A stretch of DNA of 64,000 nt, taken from the NCBI GenBank assembly GCA_017460085.1, contig JAFUBQ010000007.1:16747-80746 (forward strand), in the 5' to 3' direction. The stretch comes from Alphaproteobacteria bacterium (GTDB lineage: Bacteria; Pseudomonadota; Alphaproteobacteria; RF32; CAG-239). Shown here piece after piece: positions 1-8,561 of the stretch. A model generated the notes under the pieces. That model did not search any database, was not told the DNA's origin, and saw only the letters and a program-made list of their open reading frames with translations. The stretch's first letter is position 1, and each line of letters begins with the position of its first letter. The translations under genes were made by a program, and so were the position numbers.

Positions 1-2700
1 GCCTTTTTCCACAATTTCGCCGCTGGCAATTTTTTGTGCCATAGCTTCTCCGGCCTCACCTTCACCGTCTGCACCGCCCAGCCAAATAAGGCTGTTACCG
101 TTAGCATTAACTGTACCGCCGCTAATTTCAATATTACCTGTAATTTCATCACCAAACTGCTCAATATCCATATCTTCATCAATGTTTGCCGAGCGCCCTA
201 AAGCCGCATTGTTATATAGCGTAAGCTCTCCGCCTGACATATAAACATTGCCGTCTTTATAATGTGATGAAACAGCGCTCCAAACCGAACCGTCTTCTTC
301 TAAAGAAACAGGAGCAACATCTGCCTTTCCTATTGTAATATTGCCGCCGGTAATGTTTATATCGCCATAAGCGTCAATTGTGCCGTTGTTATAAAGATTT
401 ATCGTTCCGCCCGAAATGTTAACATCTTGGTCCGAATTGATATGCGAATCATCATAAAGTGTAATATTTGCATTTTCACTTATATTGACATCGCCTTTAG
501 CACGCTCGCTGCCGTCACGATGATGACCTTTTTGAATATCACCGGCTTGCATTTCCAAAACGGCATTACCTTTAATATTGATATTGCCGTCACCATAAAT
601 CTGAATCCTACCGGCCGGCCAAATGTCATCGTCTTCCAAATTTGCATTTTGTGGCAAAAATGAGGTAACTTTTCCGCCGGTAATATTTATGCTCGGATTG
701 TTGCTACTGTTGGCATATATTCCGGCTCCGTTGCTTAAATTAACCGTTCCGCCAGAAATATTGACATTACTATTATCGGAATTCTCATGGTAATATGAAT
801 AAATTCCGCCGTGTTTATGTGCCAAATTTACCGTGCCGCCGCGAACATTAACTGTTCCGCCCGCCGTTATATCTTCAACATCAACATAGCTGCCTTCATC
901 AATATTGATATTGCCTGCACCTTTAATTGAAATATAACCGTCACCAACAACTCTGGCATTGCTGATATTGATATTGCCGGTGTTTTTATAAGTGGTAGAA
1001 ATTCGTGCATCTTCGTCATTTAAATTAATCGTACCTCCGGTAATATTAATATCACCTTGTGAAACGTGATATTGTCCTCTATCTATTGTATACGGGTCTA
1101 AACCTGCAGCACGAATATCATCGTCGGTCACACTTTCTTCAGTCAACCATTTGCCGGTTATATCATGAAATTCATCTTCAGTCATTAAGGCGTTACCATC
1201 ATTGTCATAAATCCAGTCGCCGTCATATCCGCCGCGTTCAATTTTAGCATATTTTCCGCGCAAATTTATGGTTCCGCCCGAAATGTTAATATCACCGCTT
1301 TTACCTTCGTGCAAAATTCCGCCGTCGTGCCCATAGTTATATCTATCTTCTATATCGGCAAAATTCATATTTATCACCGTATTTGCACCGCTAATATTCA
1401 AATTTCCATTGCCTACCAATGTAATTTCACCGGCTTCATCACCGTCTTCTTCATCTCTAATTCCCGATACTGTAATGGTGCCGCCGCTAATGTTTAAATC
1501 TCCTGCGTCATCACTATATTTATTGGTAGAACTTTCAAGATAAACACCATCACTAACATTTATTGTGCCGCCCTTAATGTTAACTGCGCCGCTTACAGCC
1601 AGCCCCTCTCCTTTAAGCGTAGTTCCGTTGTCCATTGTAAATGATGTAAACATTGTGCTTTCATCATCTGGAATTTTATCAAAGTCCAACACACCTTTAT
1701 ATAAATGCAAATTACCCAACGAATTTATATCGCCGGTAATAAATTTGCTTATGGTCGTATTGGCATAAATATTCAAATCTGAACCGGAAAAATCACCATC
1801 AATAACCGAATTAGCTCTATTAACGTTTATTGTTCCTTCACCGGCAACATTTGCTTCCAACTTTCCGCCATTTAAATTGACAATTCCGTCTTTTGTTATA
1901 ATCAATGTGCCTTTATTAAAAAACTCAATCGTTTCATCATCGTCATCATAATTTTGCCAAATACCAAGCGTAGAACCTTGAGCAATGTTTATAGTGCCGC
2001 TTAAATCAGGTGTGTCCATAACAAGCGCGTTTTTACCGGTTGTCACATTAATAGTACCGCCGGTAATATGACCTTCTCCGGCAGTATATCTCTCATAACT
2101 GCCAAAATCTTCCATTGTATTGCTAACAATATAGCCCTCGCCTTTAAGGTTTATCGTTCCGCCCCTAATATAGATGCTCGGTTTATCAGTATGGTTTTCC
2201 GGTGTGGCGTATATTGCCGAATTTATTAAATTTATGGTTCCGCCTGAAATATTAAGATATCTTCCGTCTACCCCAACATTAGATTCGTTTTGCGCCGTTA
2301 TTGTTCCGCCGAGAATATTCATTTCTGTTTTGGCTGTTAAATCAGAATCACCATCAAGCACAATTTTCGCATTATTACTTATGTTTGTTATACCGCCATC
2401 AATACTACCGTTTGTAGAATTTATATTACCGCCGCTAATATCTAAACTGCCGTTACGAGCATTTATTCCACCGCGGTTAATAATAACGCTGCCGCCGCTA
2501 ATGGCTGCGTCTGTAACACTATATATGTTGAAATCACTTAAATCAACCGTACCGCCGGATATGATAATGGAATTATAGTTATTGCTCATATTGTTTTTAT
2601 TGTGTGTACCCGAAGAAACAACTAAATCTTCATCGGCAAAAGCCTGAGTATAACCAAACAGCGTAACTAAAGCAGTGGTAATCAATAATAGACGTTTCAT
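1..2700 (-). CDS. Large secreted repeat protein (N-I-S-G-G-T-I repeats), partial
   Basis: An open frame of 900 codons starts at the ATG complementary to 2698-2700 and runs off the left edge without a stop. GGGGAT lies a few bases upstream as a ribosome binding site. Residues 1-22 form a signal peptide (positive start MKR, hydrophobic core, cleavage after A-F-A). The rest is built from about twenty short repeats with the core [NDHY]-I-[STK]-G-G-[TNS]-[IV], at irregular spacings of roughly 20-80 residues and separated by acidic, Asn/Gly-rich linkers. Such repeats usually fold as a parallel beta-helix, as in autotransporter or adhesin passengers, so a surface or secreted role is inferred. The C-terminus is outside the window, so a translocator barrel cannot be checked. 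Confidence is high for a gene and low for function. Confidence 0.85.
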   Translation of the reverse strand, partial: MKRLLLITTALVTLFGYTQAFADEDLVVSSGTHNKNNMSNNYNSIIISGGTVDLSDFNIYSVTDAAISGGSVIINRGGINARNGSLDISGGNINSTNGSIDGGITNISNNAKIVLDGDSDLTAKTEMNILGGTITAQNESNVGVDGRYLNISGGTINLINSAIYATPENHTDKPSIYIRGGTINLKGEGYIVSNTMEDFGSYERYTAGEGHITGGTINVTTGKNALVMDTPDLSGTINIAQGSTLGIWQNYDDDDETIEFFNKGTLIITKDGIVNLNGGKLEANVAGEGTINVNRANSVIDGDFSGSDLNIYANTTISKFITGDINSLGNLHLYKGVLDFDKIPDDESTMFTSFTMDNGTTLKGEGLAVSGAVNIKGGTINVSDGVYLESSTNKYSDDAGDLNISGGTITVSGIRDEEDGDEAGEITLVGNGNLNISGANTVINMNFADIEDRYNYGHDGGILHEGKSGDINISGGTINLRGKYAKIERGGYDGDWIYDNDGNALMTEDEFHDITGKWLTEESVTDDDIRAAGLDPYTIDRGQYHVSQGDINITGGTINLNDEDARISTTYKNTGNINISNARVVGDGYISIKGAGNINIDEGSYVDVEDITAGGTVNVRGGTVNLAHKHGGIYSYYHENSDNSNVNISGGTVNLSNGAGIYANSSNNPSINITGGKVTSFLPQNANLEDDDIWPAGRIQIYGDGNINIKGNAVLEMQAGDIQKGHHRDGSERAKGDVNISENANITLYDDSHINSDQDVNISGGTINLYNNGTIDAYGDINITGGNITIGKADVAPVSLEEDGSVWSAVSSHYKDGNVYMSGGELTLYNNAALGRSANIDEDMDIEQFGDEITGNIEISGGTVNANGNSLIWLGGADGEGEAGEAMAQKIASGEIVEKG

Positions 2701-2816
2701 AAGTAATATCCCCGTATTTAATAATGATTTAAAATTTAAGCCAAATTAAACTTTGGTCGATATTTTACAATAATGTTATTAAAATTGCAACAACAAATAT
2801 CTCAAAAAAAATTAAA

Positions 2817-3497
2817 TTATTTTATTATTTCGGCTAAGCTTATAATTTCATCTTCATTAACACAGTGAGCTAAATTCGGATATGTTGTAACTTGCAGCGG
2901 CACCAAATTATCTTCTAGCCACTTTTTGCTTTCTGCCAAAGTTTTATATTGCACTTTCATATCTTGCTCACCGTGAAACATATAAACCGTAGGGCGTGAT
3001 TTTATGCTCAACGACAGGCTGTTTTTAGCGGCTACTAATCCTGAAAAAGCAAAAACTCCGCCCAACTTTTTATCTCGCGTTAACGCCGCATAAATTGCCA
3101 ACATTGCTCCTTGCGAAAATCCGGCAATATAGGTCTTGTCATCGGAAAAACCTAGCTCTTTTTGCCTAGCTGATACAAAATTGTTAATCAAAGCCGATTT
3201 ATCTGCAATTTCAGCTGCTGCTGCTTCATATATAGAAAAAATTTCCGCCGTTTTTGTTTGCGGCATAATCCGACGTGCCTCGGCATCATATTTCAGCATT
3301 CCGAACCATTGCCGCTTGCGTTGGTTTTTATCGCAAATTTCCGGCGCTAACGGCACTATAACGGCACTATTGGGCAAACAATCCGTTAGCCAATCAATAA
3401 TATATTGATGATCTTTCCAATTACCATTATAGCCATGCAAAAATATCAGCAAATTTTGCGGTTTAGAACTTGATATATATTGCCTAAATTCAAGCAT
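2817..3497 (-). CDS. Alpha/beta hydrolase, phospholipase/carboxylesterase family
   Basis: 226-aa serine hydrolase. LLIFLHG (residues 16-22) is the oxyanion-hole region, G-F-S-Q-G holds the nucleophile (about Ser128), E-Q-D gives the acid (about Asp179) and L-A-H-C gives the His (about 211). This matches the phospholipase/carboxylesterase (YpfH-like) family, which hydrolyses short acyl or thioester bonds in the cytoplasm; the substrate is unknown. The frame can begin seven codons earlier at a TTG, but the ATG chosen here has AGAGG at the right distance. It is monocistronic and lies between the repeat-protein gene and an orphan transcript on the same strand. Confidence 0.85.
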   Translation of the reverse strand: MLEFRQYISSSKPQNLLIFLHGYNGNWKDHQYIIDWLTDCLPNSAVIVPLAPEICDKNQRKRQWFGMLKYDAEARRIMPQTKTAEIFSIYEAAAAEIADKSALINNFVSARQKELGFSDDKTYIAGFSQGAMLAIYAALTRDKKLGGVFAFSGLVAAKNSLSLSIKSRPTVYMFHGEQDMKVQYKTLAESKKWLEDNLVPLQVTTYPNLAHCVNEDEIISLAEIIK

Positions 3498-3549
3498 AAC
3501 ATTACCTCTAACAGGCAATATAACTAAATTCGGTTAAAAAAAGGTTCAT

Positions 3550-3582
3550 AAAAAATCCCAACCTTAGAGTTAAAGATTGGGA
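3550..3582 (-). terminator. Intrinsic terminator of the orphan transcript
   Basis: The stem TCCCAATCTT/AAGGTTGGGA (one G-T wobble) has a 7-nt loop and is followed by six T on the minus strand. Confidence 0.8.
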
Positions 3583-3782
3583 CCACACAGAATGATTGAA
3601 TTACAGCGCACCCTGCGCCGTCATAAAGATTCGCCTTTTAAGATGAATCCTTCATGATATTCATCCGGCCTTTGGGGGCGAGATGCAAAGAATTCATCAA
3701 AGGCGGAGAGTTTTTGTTGCTTGGGATTATTCCCCAGTAAATCTTTCTCCATACCCAATAATTTTTTTTCATTTTGTTCGTA
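3550..3782 (-). ncRNA. Candidate small RNA or tiny-ORF transcript of about 220 nt
   Basis: A complete transcription unit is visible on the minus strand: TTGACA (3800-3805), a 17-bp spacer, TACGAA (3777-3782), and about 220 nt later a 10-bp hairpin (one G-T wobble) followed by a T run. Inside are several perfect stems: GCCTTTG/CAAAGGC, GATGAAT/ATTCATC, GGGA/TCCC and GCGC/GCGC. This suggests a structured RNA. It also holds a 43-codon frame (3752 to 3621), whose codons (CCC, AGG, CTC) are unlike the neighbours. I could not match it to 6S, SRP, tmRNA or RNase P RNA. Confidence 0.5.
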
Positions 3783-3805
3783 GCAGAAAAAATATTTTAT
3801 GTCAA
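3777..3805 (-). promoter_or_regulatory. Sigma-70 promoter of the orphan transcript
   Basis: TTGACA, 17-bp spacer, TACGAA on the minus strand. It is back to back with the endA promoter. Confidence 0.7.
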
Positions 3806-3842
3806 GATGTTTTAATTTAAACTCAATATTTTTTTATAGCGC

Positions 3843-3870
3843 TTGACATTTCACATTTTTCTTTTACGAT
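3843..3870 (+). promoter_or_regulatory. Sigma-70 promoter of endA
   Basis: TTGACA (3843-3848), 16-bp spacer, TACGAT (3865-3870), ending 24 bp before the endA start codon. Confidence 0.65.
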
Positions 3871-3894
3871 ACAAAAAAACATTAGAGATGGTGC

Positions 3895-4728
3895 ATGCAT
3901 AAAATTATACTTTCAATTCTTATATTTATTTCATTTATGGCAACAGCGGCTTTCAGTTGGTGGCCGTTTACAGTTGAGCAGCCGGCAATAAAAGGTAATC
4001 ACCACAGCCAATCGTTCTATACCGTCAAAAAAGAAATGCTGGAGTATATTTATTATGACCATAGGCAAACGCTTTATTGCAATGCCGAATTTACCGCACA
4101 TAAAAAAATCATCAAGCCACGCGGTTTCAAATTACCTAATTTGCGGAAAGTGGATTTTAAGGTTTATGATAATATTTCGTTTGAAGAATTGCAACGCAAA
4201 GCTGAGCGTATGGAATGGGAACATATTGTTCCGGCACAGAATTTCGGAAAAACTTTTACCGAATGGAAACATGGAAGTAAAAATTGCACATTCGGACAGG
4301 GAAAAAACTTTAAAGGACGCAAATGCGCCGAGCAAGAAAGCGAAGAATTCCGCTATATGTATACCGATATGTATAATTTATATCCAAGTATTGGCGCGGT
4401 TAATTTTTTACGGGCGCACTTTAATTTTACCCAATTTGATGGTAAGGTAGCAAACACTTTCGGCCAATGCGCTTTGAAAATTTCTCAGAATAAAGCAGAG
4501 CCTGCAGATGACATCAAAGGCCTCATTGCCCGCACCTATTTTTATATGGAACAAACCTATCCGCGCTATAAAATCGGAGAACCGATGAAAAGTGTTTTAA
4601 GCGCATGGAATAAAAAATTTCCGCTCACTAAATGGGAATGTGTGCGCGCTTATCGCATAGAAAAGTTGCAAGGCAATGAAAACAGCATTATCAAACCTGC
4701 CTGCCTTCAAAAAGGTTGGTATAAATAA
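3895..4728 (+). CDS. endA: Periplasmic endonuclease I
   Basis: 277-aa nuclease aligned by eye with E. coli EndA along most of its length. Residues 1-21 are a signal peptide ending A-F-S before WWPF. The catalytic W-E-H-I-V-P (His110) is followed by the N-C-T-F-G-Q-G segment. Later come D-M-Y-N-L-Y-P-S-I-G-A-V-N and A-R-T-Y-F-Y-M, and near the end W-N-K-K-F-P-L-T-K-W-E-C. The paired Cys fit the disulfide-stabilised periplasmic enzyme. It cleaves double-stranded DNA without sequence specificity, probably to degrade external DNA for nutrients. The gene has its own promoter and is followed 17 bp later by a sulfatase-fold membrane enzyme. Confidence 0.92.
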   Translation: MHKIILSILIFISFMATAAFSWWPFTVEQPAIKGNHHSQSFYTVKKEMLEYIYYDHRQTLYCNAEFTAHKKIIKPRGFKLPNLRKVDFKVYDNISFEELQRKAERMEWEHIVPAQNFGKTFTEWKHGSKNCTFGQGKNFKGRKCAEQESEEFRYMYTDMYNLYPSIGAVNFLRAHFNFTQFDGKVANTFGQCALKISQNKAEPADDIKGLIARTYFYMEQTYPRYKIGEPMKSVLSAWNKKFPLTKWECVRAYRIEKLQGNENSIIKPACLQKGWYK

Positions 4729-4745
4729 AAGGAAAGTAATTAAAT

Positions 4746-6380
4746 ATGAAAATTATAGAAAATCTAAAAAAGCTAAAATATAATTTTTTAATGGGTATCC
4801 TATTTGCATTTATGGTCATTCTGCCCGACTATTTATATCAAGCCTTTCTGCCGAACATTCGCTATTTAACAGATGTTTTATTTATTTTGATAATTGCAAT
4901 ATTCGGCACTTTTCTTTCCATGGTGAACGTATGGCTATATATTATATTTTGCTGTTTATTTATGGTTATGCAGTTCATTCAGCTTGGGCATATTGCCTAT
5001 TTTTTCCGGCCGATTAATCCGCTTGATATCGGAAAAGTTTTTGCAGAATTCAGTGATGTTTATAATGCTTCAACAACTGATATTGACGATTTTTGGTTTG
5101 TTCCGTTTGCCGCAATTTTGCCGTTTGCCATAATGATTATTATGCGCATAAAATGGCAAAAAAAAATATATACTTCGTTCATAGGCCTCCTTGCGGTTTT
5201 GGTCTTTTTGGGTGTAAAGCCGGAACGCGCCACACGCCGCGGCCTGCATCATTTTTTGCCGCCGGAAACACGCTATTCCATACATAACTCCATTAATTCG
5301 TTTTCTTTCTATTTGGTGCGCGGATTTGATAAAGAAAATTTGGAAGACATTGTTCCTGCTAATTTTTATAAACCTGATATTATCACAAGAACAAATACAT
5401 CAGCAGATTTAGTGGTTTTAGTTATGGGCGAAAGCACCGGCGCAGCCAAAATGCATCTGCTGAATCCGGCGGCAAATATGACAACACCGCAACTTGAAAA
5501 ACTGGCCGAAAATGCTGATTTTTCAGCTTCTGTAGCCGTTTCTGACGGAGTTTCCACGCACGCTTCATTACCTTTGTTTTTTAACTTAGTCAAAGAACCA
5601 GGAAATTCGCGTAAAATTATCAATTCGCCGGCAAATTTATTTAAAATTGCCAAAGCAAACGGATATACAACCCATTTTTATTCGGCATACGATATGAAGC
5701 AAACAAATCTGATTGGTGTGCCTTATATTGATTATATTATAACTTCCGAAAGCAATCGTCATAAATTTAAAACCCAAAAGGAAGATTATCTGGTTGAGCT
5801 ATTCAAAAACATCGATTTTAAAAAGGGTAAAAACTTTGTGGTTTTAAATTTTCGCAGTACGCATTCGCCATATGAAAAATGTTATGAGCATCATGCCGAA
5901 TTTGACGTATTTAAGCCTAAAGATGACAGCCGATATGAAGAAGAAAATTCAGCATACGATAATGCTGTTTTATATGTTGATTCTGTTTTGGCTCAAATAA
6001 TTAAACATTTTCAAGCTCAAAAAATTGATAATGCTCAATTTTTCTTTACTTCAGACCACGGCGAAATGCTGGGGACAACAAATGGCGAATATGGTCACAA
6101 TAAAATAAATTCAGAAGTGTATTTAGTGCCTTTCATTTGGGTTGGAAAATCTAAAAACGTAAACATTCCGCAAAATTATATCTCTCATTATGAAATTGCC
6201 AAACTAATAGCCCATTACTTAGGTTATGAAATACAAAATCAAAATTTTGCCGATAATGAGCTGTTTGTTCACGGTAATAATTTATTTGAGGACTATGAAT
6301 TTATGAAATTGCAGCGTTTTTCAGATGGCCGTTTAGTTGAAGAAAAATCTGATACGGTCAGGAGGTTTGTAGAAAAATAG
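4746..6380 (+). CDS. Phosphoethanolamine transferase-like sulfatase-fold membrane enzyme
   Basis: 544 aa. About five transmembrane helices fill residues 1-175, followed by a periplasmic alkaline-phosphatase/sulfatase domain. The catalytic Thr lies in V-M-G-E-S-T-G (about residue 230). Metal ligands are seen in S-D-H-G-E (about 440) and G-H-N-K (about 453). The layout is that of the EptA/CptA/OpgE family, which moves phosphoethanolamine from phosphatidylethanolamine to lipid A, LPS core or glucans. The acceptor cannot be told from sequence. The ribosome binding site is AAAGGAAAG. It probably shares a transcript with endA upstream and tcdA downstream. Confidence 0.85.
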   Translation: MKIIENLKKLKYNFLMGILFAFMVILPDYLYQAFLPNIRYLTDVLFILIIAIFGTFLSMVNVWLYIIFCCLFMVMQFIQLGHIAYFFRPINPLDIGKVFAEFSDVYNASTTDIDDFWFVPFAAILPFAIMIIMRIKWQKKIYTSFIGLLAVLVFLGVKPERATRRGLHHFLPPETRYSIHNSINSFSFYLVRGFDKENLEDIVPANFYKPDIITRTNTSADLVVLVMGESTGAAKMHLLNPAANMTTPQLEKLAENADFSASVAVSDGVSTHASLPLFFNLVKEPGNSRKIINSPANLFKIAKANGYTTHFYSAYDMKQTNLIGVPYIDYIITSESNRHKFKTQKEDYLVELFKNIDFKKGKNFVVLNFRSTHSPYEKCYEHHAEFDVFKPKDDSRYEEENSAYDNAVLYVDSVLAQIIKHFQAQKIDNAQFFFTSDHGEMLGTTNGEYGHNKINSEVYLVPFIWVGKSKNVNIPQNYISHYEIAKLIAHYLGYEIQNQNFADNELFVHGNNLFEDYEFMKLQRFSDGRLVEEKSDTVRRFVEK

Positions 6381-6397
6381 CTATCGGGAACAAAAAA

Positions 6398-7105
6398 ATG
6401 ACAACACAATTTTCGCGCACGGAAATGCTTATCGGTGAAGCAGCGTTGGCTCAATTACAAAAAGCCCGCGTGATTGTTTTCGGCATCGGCGGTGTCGGCG
6501 GATATGTGGCAGAAGCACTTGCGCGCGCCGGTATTGGTGCGCTTGATTTAGTTGATAATGATGTAGTCAGTTTAAGCAATCTCAATCGGCAGATTATCGC
6601 GCTGCACTCAACCATCGGTCAAGCAAAAGTTGATGTTGCCGCACAGCGTCTGCTGGATATTAATCCTAATTTACAAATTGTGGTTCATAAAACATTTTAT
6701 CTGCCGGAAAATAAAGATAATTTTGACTTTAAGCAATATGATTATGTGGTTGACGCCATTGACACGGTGGCCGGCAAAATTGCTTTAATTGAGCAAGCGC
6801 ATGATGCCGGTGTGCCGATTATTTCCGCCATGGGCGCCGGTAATAAACTTGATGCCACCAAATTGGAAGTGACCGACATCAGCAAAACTCATACTTGTCC
6901 GTTGGCTAAAGTAATGCGGCAAGAACTCCGGCGACGCGGGATAAATCATGTGCGCGTGGTATATTCCACCGAGCCTGCGCTCAAACCATTTGCCAGCACT
7001 GAGATAAGCACTAAGCGGCAAACCCCCGGCAGCATTTCTTATGTGCCCTCGGTCATGGGACTGTTAATCGCCGGTGAAATTATCCGTGATTTAATTGAAA
7101 TTTAA
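6398..7105 (+). CDS. tcdA: tRNA threonylcarbamoyladenosine dehydratase
   Basis: 235-aa ThiF/MoeB-type enzyme. The nucleotide-binding loop is G-I-G-G-V-G-G-Y-V-A (about residues 29-38), followed by D-N-D-V-V-S-L-S-N-L-N-R-Q, the adenylate and Arg-finger region. D-A-I-D-T and the K-T-H-T-C-P-L-A segment with the conserved Cys follow. R-V-V-Y-S-T-E-P is typical of TcdA rather than MoeB or ThiF. It forms the cyclic form of t6A37 in ANN-decoding tRNAs using ATP. It starts 17 bp after the preceding gene and is likely cotranscribed. Confidence 0.9.
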   Translation: MTTQFSRTEMLIGEAALAQLQKARVIVFGIGGVGGYVAEALARAGIGALDLVDNDVVSLSNLNRQIIALHSTIGQAKVDVAAQRLLDINPNLQIVVHKTFYLPENKDNFDFKQYDYVVDAIDTVAGKIALIEQAHDAGVPIISAMGAGNKLDATKLEVTDISKTHTCPLAKVMRQELRRRGINHVRVVYSTEPALKPFASTEISTKRQTPGSISYVPSVMGLLIAGEIIRDLIEI

Positions 7106-7128
7106 ACGACAATTTTTTTTATGAAACT

Positions 7129-7290
7129 CCACCGGCTTACGCCGGTGGTATCATTTTAGGTCAAGCCAAGCTTGTCCTAAATCTTCGCGTCCTTGATATT
7201 CTATATTGCGTTGTTTGCTATACTTTATTTCTTCCATAACCGCAGTATAGCGCGAAGATTTAGGATTGTCTACATCTACCTGCTTGCGCA
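7129..7290. repeat. Nested-palindrome intergenic element
   Basis: Several inverted repeats lie in 160 bp. (1) 7129-7148 is a perfect 8-bp stem with a 4-nt loop (CCACCGGC/GCCGGTGG). (2) 7157-7179 has arms around TAGG-T-CAAGC and its complement. (3) The 14-bp arms CCTAAATCTTCGCG (7176-7189) and CGCGAAGATTTAGG (7251-7264) enclose (4) an inner 8-bp pair GCTATACT/AGTATAGC (7217-7224, 7244-7251). (5) CCTGC/GCAGG sits near 7269-7282. No T tract follows the hairpins. This looks like a REP- or MITE-like extragenic element. No second copy was seen in the window. Confidence 0.6.
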
Positions 7291-7312
7291 GGCAGTGTTA
7301 CGTTCGAATCAT

Positions 7313-7352
7313 AAAAAAAATCCGCCGGAGCAACCTGCTCAGACGGATTTTT
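7313..7352. terminator. Terminator after the helical orphan gene
   Basis: Stem AATCCG...CGGATT with inner GAGC/GCTC, and A and T runs on either side. It can act for the minus-strand gene ending at 7359 and may also act on plus-strand readthrough. Confidence 0.75.
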
Positions 7353-7358
7353 AAACGA

Positions 7359-8426
7359 TTACAAATTTTCTGTTTTAGACTTCAGTGCTTTCCATATATC
7401 TTCAGCATATTGCGGAAAATAATATGCCATAAAAGCACACATGCTGGGGCTGAAAGTATGCAGCCACGGCAACAAATAAATTTGAGCAAACTCATCTTTT
7501 TCATCAGCCGGAGTTTCGTAGTACTTCAAAAGCAAATTTACTTCTTTTGCTTTTGGTGCGATGGCTCCGATAAATACACCTTTTTTCTGTTCTTTAATAA
7601 AGCATCGATACCGCTTTTCGGCAATATAATACTGATATTTCAGTTCCGGAATTTCTTGCTTTAATGTTAAGGTAAGAGCCAGTATATTCGGCATAAAACT
7701 AACTTTTAAGAGCAAACGCAATGCCTCAGTTTTTTTCCGCTTTATCAAAGACGCTATCATATCTTCATGCAACAGCGACGAACTAATTGAGCACCGCTCA
7801 ATCAGCATATAAAGCAAGTCATCATCGTCCAAACCCAATAACATCTTTTGCGATTCACGCGAAGCCATTTTTTCCTTACCTACACCGCTCAAATATGCTT
7901 CAAGAGCCTCACGCCAGCCATTAACTTCTTCGCCGCCGAACTTTAATATAGCCATCTTCTCGTCAGGTTCTTGTAAGCTACATCTATATTTTTCAATTAG
8001 CATTTTCTCAAATTTTAACGGCAAAGCAAAATCACGGCAATAAGCCACAATTTTGAGTGGATTGCGTGTTGCAAACAGCATTTGCAGATATTCTTCAGGC
8101 AACTTCTGCGGAAAACGGCGAAATCTGTGCCATGGCATGCGTAACACCAACATTTCCAGCTCTATGTCGGTCAGCTTGCGATCAAAAACGGACTCTATCC
8201 ATACATCTTGAATGGTCGAAGAAGCCTTGGCTAAAACATCGACCTCCTGTTTTTGCAACGGATGCCTAAAATAGATTCTGAGCGATTTTTCTGCCCACAT
8301 TTGCTTTTTTGAATTTGCAATAAACTCATAATCATCAACGAGGCCTACCAAAAAGGAAAACTCATCTATCGACAAAGTTCTCCGCCACACTTTCCAAAAA
8401 AGGTGGATAATTTGTAACTTTTTCAT
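7359..8426 (-). CDS. Helical protein of unknown function, orphan family member 1
   Basis: 355 aa, no signal peptide, no membrane segment, rich in Leu, Glu and Lys, probably all-helical. I recognise no known domain. It is a distant paralogue of the gene at 60477-61553. L-T-D-I-E-L-E-M-L-V here matches L-T-D-K-E-Q-Q-L-I-I there at a similar position. Near both C-termini S-P-S-M-C-A-F-M-A-Y-Y-F-P matches S-P-A-M-A-A-W-V-A-Y-T-Y-P. Total lengths are 355 and 358. It has its own promoter and terminator, so it is a single-gene unit. Function is unknown. Confidence 0.8.
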   Translation of the reverse strand: MKKLQIIHLFWKVWRRTLSIDEFSFLVGLVDDYEFIANSKKQMWAEKSLRIYFRHPLQKQEVDVLAKASSTIQDVWIESVFDRKLTDIELEMLVLRMPWHRFRRFPQKLPEEYLQMLFATRNPLKIVAYCRDFALPLKFEKMLIEKYRCSLQEPDEKMAILKFGGEEVNGWREALEAYLSGVGKEKMASRESQKMLLGLDDDDLLYMLIERCSISSSLLHEDMIASLIKRKKTEALRLLLKVSFMPNILALTLTLKQEIPELKYQYYIAEKRYRCFIKEQKKGVFIGAIAPKAKEVNLLLKYYETPADEKDEFAQIYLLPWLHTFSPSMCAFMAYYFPQYAEDIWKALKSKTENL

Positions 8427-8458
8427 AATTCACATAATTATTGTTAATACTTATTGCT

Positions 8459-8487
8459 AAGGTAAAATACATCACCGTCAAAGTCAA
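8459..8487 (-). promoter_or_regulatory. Sigma-70 promoter of the helical orphan gene
   Basis: TTGACT (8482-8487), 17-bp spacer, TACCTT (8459-8464) on the minus strand, about 30 bp upstream of the start codon. Confidence 0.6.
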
Positions 8488-8561
8488 CAAAAAATATTGA
8501 GCTTGTTTTATAAATTAGGCGCCAATTTCAATTATAAATAAACACTTATACAAGGCAATTT

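Noticed and set aside
2174..2578. 134-codon plus-strand frame inside the repeat gene
   Set aside because: It is the shadow of the minus-strand N-I-S-G-G-T-I repeats; the minus frame has a signal peptide and ribosome binding site.
7129..7148. Hairpin after tcdA as its intrinsic terminator
   Set aside because: A strong stem but no following T tract; it belongs to a larger palindromic cluster.
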